A DNA stretch of 33,735 bases from Clostridiales bacterium (GTDB taxonomy: Bacteria > Bacillota > Clostridia > Oscillospirales > Acutalibacteraceae), in contig DXYG01000022.1 of NCBI GenBank assembly GCA_019415925.1, positions 1 to 33,735 on the forward strand, read 5' to 3'. Positions 31,182 through 33,735 of this stretch are shown here, piece by piece. The translations under genes were made by a program, and so were the position numbers. How positions within the stretch are numbered: position 1 is the stretch's first letter; the number at the start of each line of letters is the position of its first letter. The notes beneath the pieces were generated by a model, which saw nothing but the letters and a program-made list of their open reading frames with translations, searched no databases and was not told where the DNA came from.

Positions 31182-31242
31182 TGCTTAAAGCAATTCAATT
31201 TTTCAAAACTTTATAACATCAAAAACTATCAAAATAACATTG
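31155..31242 (+). promoter_or_regulatory. Long-range leader hairpin of metY
   Basis: Bases 31155-31170 (CGATGTTGTTTTGATA) pair with 31227-31242 (TATCAAAATAACATTG) over 16 bp with two G-U pairs. The right arm ends 4 bases before the metY Shine-Dalgarno AGAGG (31246-31250). A second, partial copy of the right arm (ATAACATCAAAA, from 31213) could form a competing fold. No T run is present, so control would act on translation or RNA decay. Confidence 0.6.
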
Positions 31243-31259
31243 AAAAGAGGATTTTAATT

Positions 31260-32555
31260 ATGAGCACTTTAAAAGAAAGAAAATTACAGTTTGAAACAAT
31301 TCAGCTTCACGCAGGTCAGGAACAACCCGACCCCGTAACAGATGCAAGAGCAGTTCCGATTTACGCAACAACTTCTTACGTTTTTCATAACAGCCGGCAC
31401 GCCGCAGACCGTTTTGCCCTCAGGGACGCAGGCAACATCTACGGCAGACTTACAAACCCGACTCAGGATATTTTTGAGCAGAGAATTGCCGCTTTAGAGA
31501 GCGGCTCAGCGGCTCTTGCAGTTTCCTCGGGTGCGGCGGCTGTTACATACACAATTCAGGCGCTCGCAAAGGCAGGCGACAATATCGTAGCTGCAAAGAC
31601 AATCTACGGCGGCTCTTACAATCTGCTTGAGCACACACTCCCTGCTTACGGCATTACAACAACCTTCGTTGACCCCGACGAGGAAGGCGCATTTGAAAAC
31701 GCAATTGATGAAAATACAAAGGCTATCTACATTGAATCCCTCGGCAACCCGAATTCAAACATAATCGACTTTGAAAAGGTTGCAGAGATTGCACATTCAC
31801 ACAACATTCCGCTTGTGGTTGACAGCACATTTGCTACTCCTTATCTTTTAAGACCGTTCGAAGTCGGCGCAGATATCGTAGTTCATTCGGCAACAAAGTT
31901 TATCGGCGGTCACGGCACTGCAATCGGCGGCGTAATCGTTGAAAGCGGAAAGTTTGACTGGAAGGCTTCGGGCAAGTTCCCGCAGTTTGCTGAACCTAAT
32001 CCCTCTTATCACGGCGCAGTGTTCACAGATGCGGCTCCCGGTGCGGCATTTGTAACATACATTCGTGCAATTTTACTTCGTGACACAGGCGCAACTCTTT
32101 CTCCTTTCCACGCATTTATCTTCTTACAGGGACTCGAAACTCTGTCTTTAAGAGTTGAACGTCACGTTGAAAACGCACTCAAGGTTGTTGACTTCTTAAA
32201 GTCAAACCCGAAGGTGGAAAGCGTTAACCACCCGTCACTTCCCGACAGCAAATATAATGACCTCTACAAAAAGTATTTCAAGAAAGGCGCAGGCTCAATC
32301 TTCACCTTTGAAATCAAGGGCGGAGCAGAGGAAGCAAAGAAGTTTATCGACCACCTTCAGGTGTTCTCACTCCTTGCAAACGTAGCAGACGTAAAATCGC
32401 TTGCAATTCACCCTGCATCAACTACTCACTCACAGCTTAACGAATCAGAGCTTGCAGAGCAGGGAATCAAACCGAACACAATCAGACTTTCTATCGGCAC
32501 AGAGAATATCGACGATATTATTTATGACCTTCAGGAAGCATTCGATGCAATTTGA
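31260..32555 (+). CDS. metY: O-acetylhomoserine sulfhydrylase (Cys/Met PLP enzyme)
   Basis: A 431-residue enzyme of the Cys/Met gamma-family of PLP enzymes. Marks are YIRLTNPT-like YGRLTNPTQDIFEQRIAALE, the PLP-binding region SSGAAAVTYTIQ, VVDSTFATPYLLRP and the Schiff-base lysine in HSATKFIGGHGTAIGG (near residue 210). The length near 430 with the insertion around FVTYIRAILLRDTGA is typical of O-acetylhomoserine aminocarboxypropyltransferases rather than the 380-residue cystathionine enzymes. It makes homocysteine from O-acetylhomoserine and sulfide. First gene of the operon, with AGAGG 9 bases before ATG; cysK follows after 27 bases. Likely repressed through the box at 31102. Confidence 0.93.
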   Translation: MSTLKERKLQFETIQLHAGQEQPDPVTDARAVPIYATTSYVFHNSRHAADRFALRDAGNIYGRLTNPTQDIFEQRIAALESGSAALAVSSGAAAVTYTIQALAKAGDNIVAAKTIYGGSYNLLEHTLPAYGITTTFVDPDEEGAFENAIDENTKAIYIESLGNPNSNIIDFEKVAEIAHSHNIPLVVDSTFATPYLLRPFEVGADIVVHSATKFIGGHGTAIGGVIVESGKFDWKASGKFPQFAEPNPSYHGAVFTDAAPGAAFVTYIRAILLRDTGATLSPFHAFIFLQGLETLSLRVERHVENALKVVDFLKSNPKVESVNHPSLPDSKYNDLYKKYFKKGAGSIFTFEIKGGAEEAKKFIDHLQVFSLLANVADVKSLAIHPASTTHSQLNESELAEQGIKPNTIRLSIGTENIDDIIYDLQEAFDAI

Positions 32556-32582
32556 TTTATAATTCAGAAAGGATTGATAGTT

Positions 32583-33512
32583 ATGTCAAAAGTATACAGC
32601 AGCGTTACGGAACTTATCGGAAAAACACCTCTTATTGAGCTTAAAAATATAGAAAAGAAAAATTCACTCAATGCAACGGTTGTTGCAAAGCTTGAGTATT
32701 TCAACCCGGCAGGAAGCGTTAAGGACAGAATCGCAAAGGCAATGATTGAGGATGCAGAGGCAAAGGGAATCCTCAAAGAGGGCGCAACGATTATCGAGCC
32801 TACCTCGGGCAATACGGGAATCGGTCTTGCATCGGTTGCAACCGCAAAGGGCTACAGAACAATTCTTACAATGCCCGAAACGATGAGCATTGAAAGAAGA
32901 AATCTGCTCAAAGCATACGGCGCAGAAATCGTACTCACAGACGGAAGCAAGGGAATGAGCGGTGCAATTGCAAAGGCTGACGAGCTGAAAAATGAGATTG
33001 ACGGCGCAGTTATTCTCGGTCAGTTTGTAAACCCTGCAAACCCCGAAACGCATTTCAAGACAACAGGTCCCGAAATCTGGGAGGATACGGACGGCAAGGT
33101 TGACATTTTTGTAGCAGGCGTCGGCACAGGCGGCACATTGAGCGGCACGGGCAAGTATCTTAAGTCGCAGAATCCCGACGTAAAGGTTGTTGCAGTAGAG
33201 CCCGAAACCTCTCCCGTACTCTCGGAAGGTCACGGCGGACCGCATAAAATTCAGGGTATCGGCGCAGGCTTTGTGCCCGAAACACTTGATACACAGATTT
33301 ATGATGAAATTGTAAAGGTACCCAACGAGGCGGCATTTGAAACTGCAAATTCGATTGCAAAGACAGAGGGAATTTTAGTGGGAATTTCCTCGGGTGCGTC
33401 GCTCTGGGCTGCATTACAGCTTGCACAGCGCCCCGAAAATGCAGGTAAAACAATTGTTGCAATTTTTCCTGATACAGGCGAACGCTACCTTTCAACAGGA
33501 ATTTTCAGCTAA
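32583..33512 (+). CDS. cysK: Cysteine synthase A
   Basis: A 309-residue beta-family PLP enzyme making cysteine from O-acetylserine and sulfide. The PLP lysine lies in FNPAGSVKDRIAKAMI, the Asn-loop/substrate part in PTSGNTGIGLAS, and the phosphate-binding GVGTGGTLSGTGKYL is intact. IQGIGAGFVPETLD and GISSGASLWAA complete the family pattern. ATG 32583 follows AAAGGA by about 9 bases; TTG 32574 in the same frame is too close to the site. In Firmicutes, cysteine synthase also partners the regulator CymR, which fits the two Rrf2 regulators here. The operon ends at the terminator after this gene. Confidence 0.95.
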   Translation: MSKVYSSVTELIGKTPLIELKNIEKKNSLNATVVAKLEYFNPAGSVKDRIAKAMIEDAEAKGILKEGATIIEPTSGNTGIGLASVATAKGYRTILTMPETMSIERRNLLKAYGAEIVLTDGSKGMSGAIAKADELKNEIDGAVILGQFVNPANPETHFKTTGPEIWEDTDGKVDIFVAGVGTGGTLSGTGKYLKSQNPDVKVVAVEPETSPVLSEGHGGPHKIQGIGAGFVPETLDTQIYDEIVKVPNEAAFETANSIAKTEGILVGISSGASLWAALQLAQRPENAGKTIVAIFPDTGERYLSTGIFS

Positions 33513-33546
33513 ACTACAGGAAGAAAACATATTGATATATTATAAT

Positions 33547-33593
33547 AAGCTGTTCCGACAGACGTTAAGTCGTGTTGTCGGAACAGCTTTTGC
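33547..33593 (+). terminator. Terminator of the metY-cysK operon
   Basis: A perfect 14-bp stem, AAGCTGTTCCGACA (33547-33560) with TGTCGGAACAGCTT (33576-33589), around a 15-base loop, followed by TT-GC-TTT. The last 140 bases of the window hold no gene. Confidence 0.85.
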
Positions 33594-33735
33594 TTTGCAA
33601 AAATAATATCTTACAAAAAATGCTTAAAATATTGCAATATAACCAAAAATAAAATATAATCTATACAGGTATTAAAAACTAAAATTTAGCGGTGAGTTGA
33701 CTCGCAAAAAAAATTAAAAATTTCGGTCAAGCCTT

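Noticed and set aside
31102..31259. SAM or T-box riboswitch before metY
   Set aside because: No SAM-I core pattern and no T-box sequence were seen; the leader fits the Cys-Cys peptide and hairpin instead.
32664..33245. 193-codon reverse ORF
   Set aside because: Antisense shadow of cysK.

Overview
The window looks like the chromosome of a low-GC anaerobic Firmicute, most likely a gut or rumen member of the Ruminococcus/Oscillospiraceae group. The reasons are a secreted protein ending in a type I dockerin, a Spo0A-type response regulator with a matching 0A box, AGGAGG-type ribosome sites with frequent TTG/GTG starts, and remnants of Firmicute conjugative elements. Base composition is a patchwork: the first 8 kb is very AT-rich, the two-component block at 9.8-13.7 kb is visibly richer in G+C, and the right half is intermediate. 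All assignments come from reading the sequence; no database search was run.

Region 1 (1-8383) is a defence island. It holds the start of a P-loop NTPase that runs off the left edge, a divergent GNAT acetyltransferase, and one long apparent operon: AbiEi antitoxin, AbiEii nucleotidyltransferase toxin, then a type II CBASS (Cap4-type nuclease-SAVED effector, CD-NTase, E2-E1 fusion Cap2, JAB peptidase Cap3). The island ends at a tRNA-Asn copy whose 3' half is intact and whose D-arm is degenerate, as expected of an integration-site duplication.

Region 2 (8384-21858) is mosaic. It has small conjugative-element genes, some broken (8447-9707), and a decayed sensor-kinase copy followed by an intact kinase-like protein, NarL/LiaS-type kinase and NarL-type regulator (9811-13682). 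Next come a receiver-like protein with Glu in place of the phospho-Asp, a 1013-residue dockerin protein, lipoproteins and zinc-ribbon proteins (13860-20973), and a truncated sigma-like mobile-element gene behind a hairpin that covers its ribosome site (21507-21710).

Region 3 (21859-33735) centres on thiol and sulfur metabolism. A tight three-gene operon carries GshA-type glutamate-cysteine ligase, an EgtC-like class II amidotransferase and a second ligase of the GCS2 family. Two Rrf2 regulators with identical Cys triads, and a metY-cysK operon, lie to its right. A 19-base box (ACTAATC-N5-GGAA-like) recurs at the starts of gshA, metY and the second rrf2, with a weaker copy at the first rrf2. 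The metY leader also holds a 13-codon ORF with tandem Cys codons inside a 16-bp long-range hairpin ending just before the metY ribosome site. Inside this region sits a GHKL kinase/Spo0A-like regulator pair with an independent 13-codon gene (MSFWEWILSYFYA) between them on the opposite strand, a candidate signal peptide.

The best candidates for undescribed biology are the Cys-Cys leader of metY-cysK, the gshA/EgtC-like/GCS2 operon with its shared operator, the 13-residue peptide with its kinase/Spo0A-like pair, and the AbiE-CBASS composite operon at a tRNA-Asn boundary.
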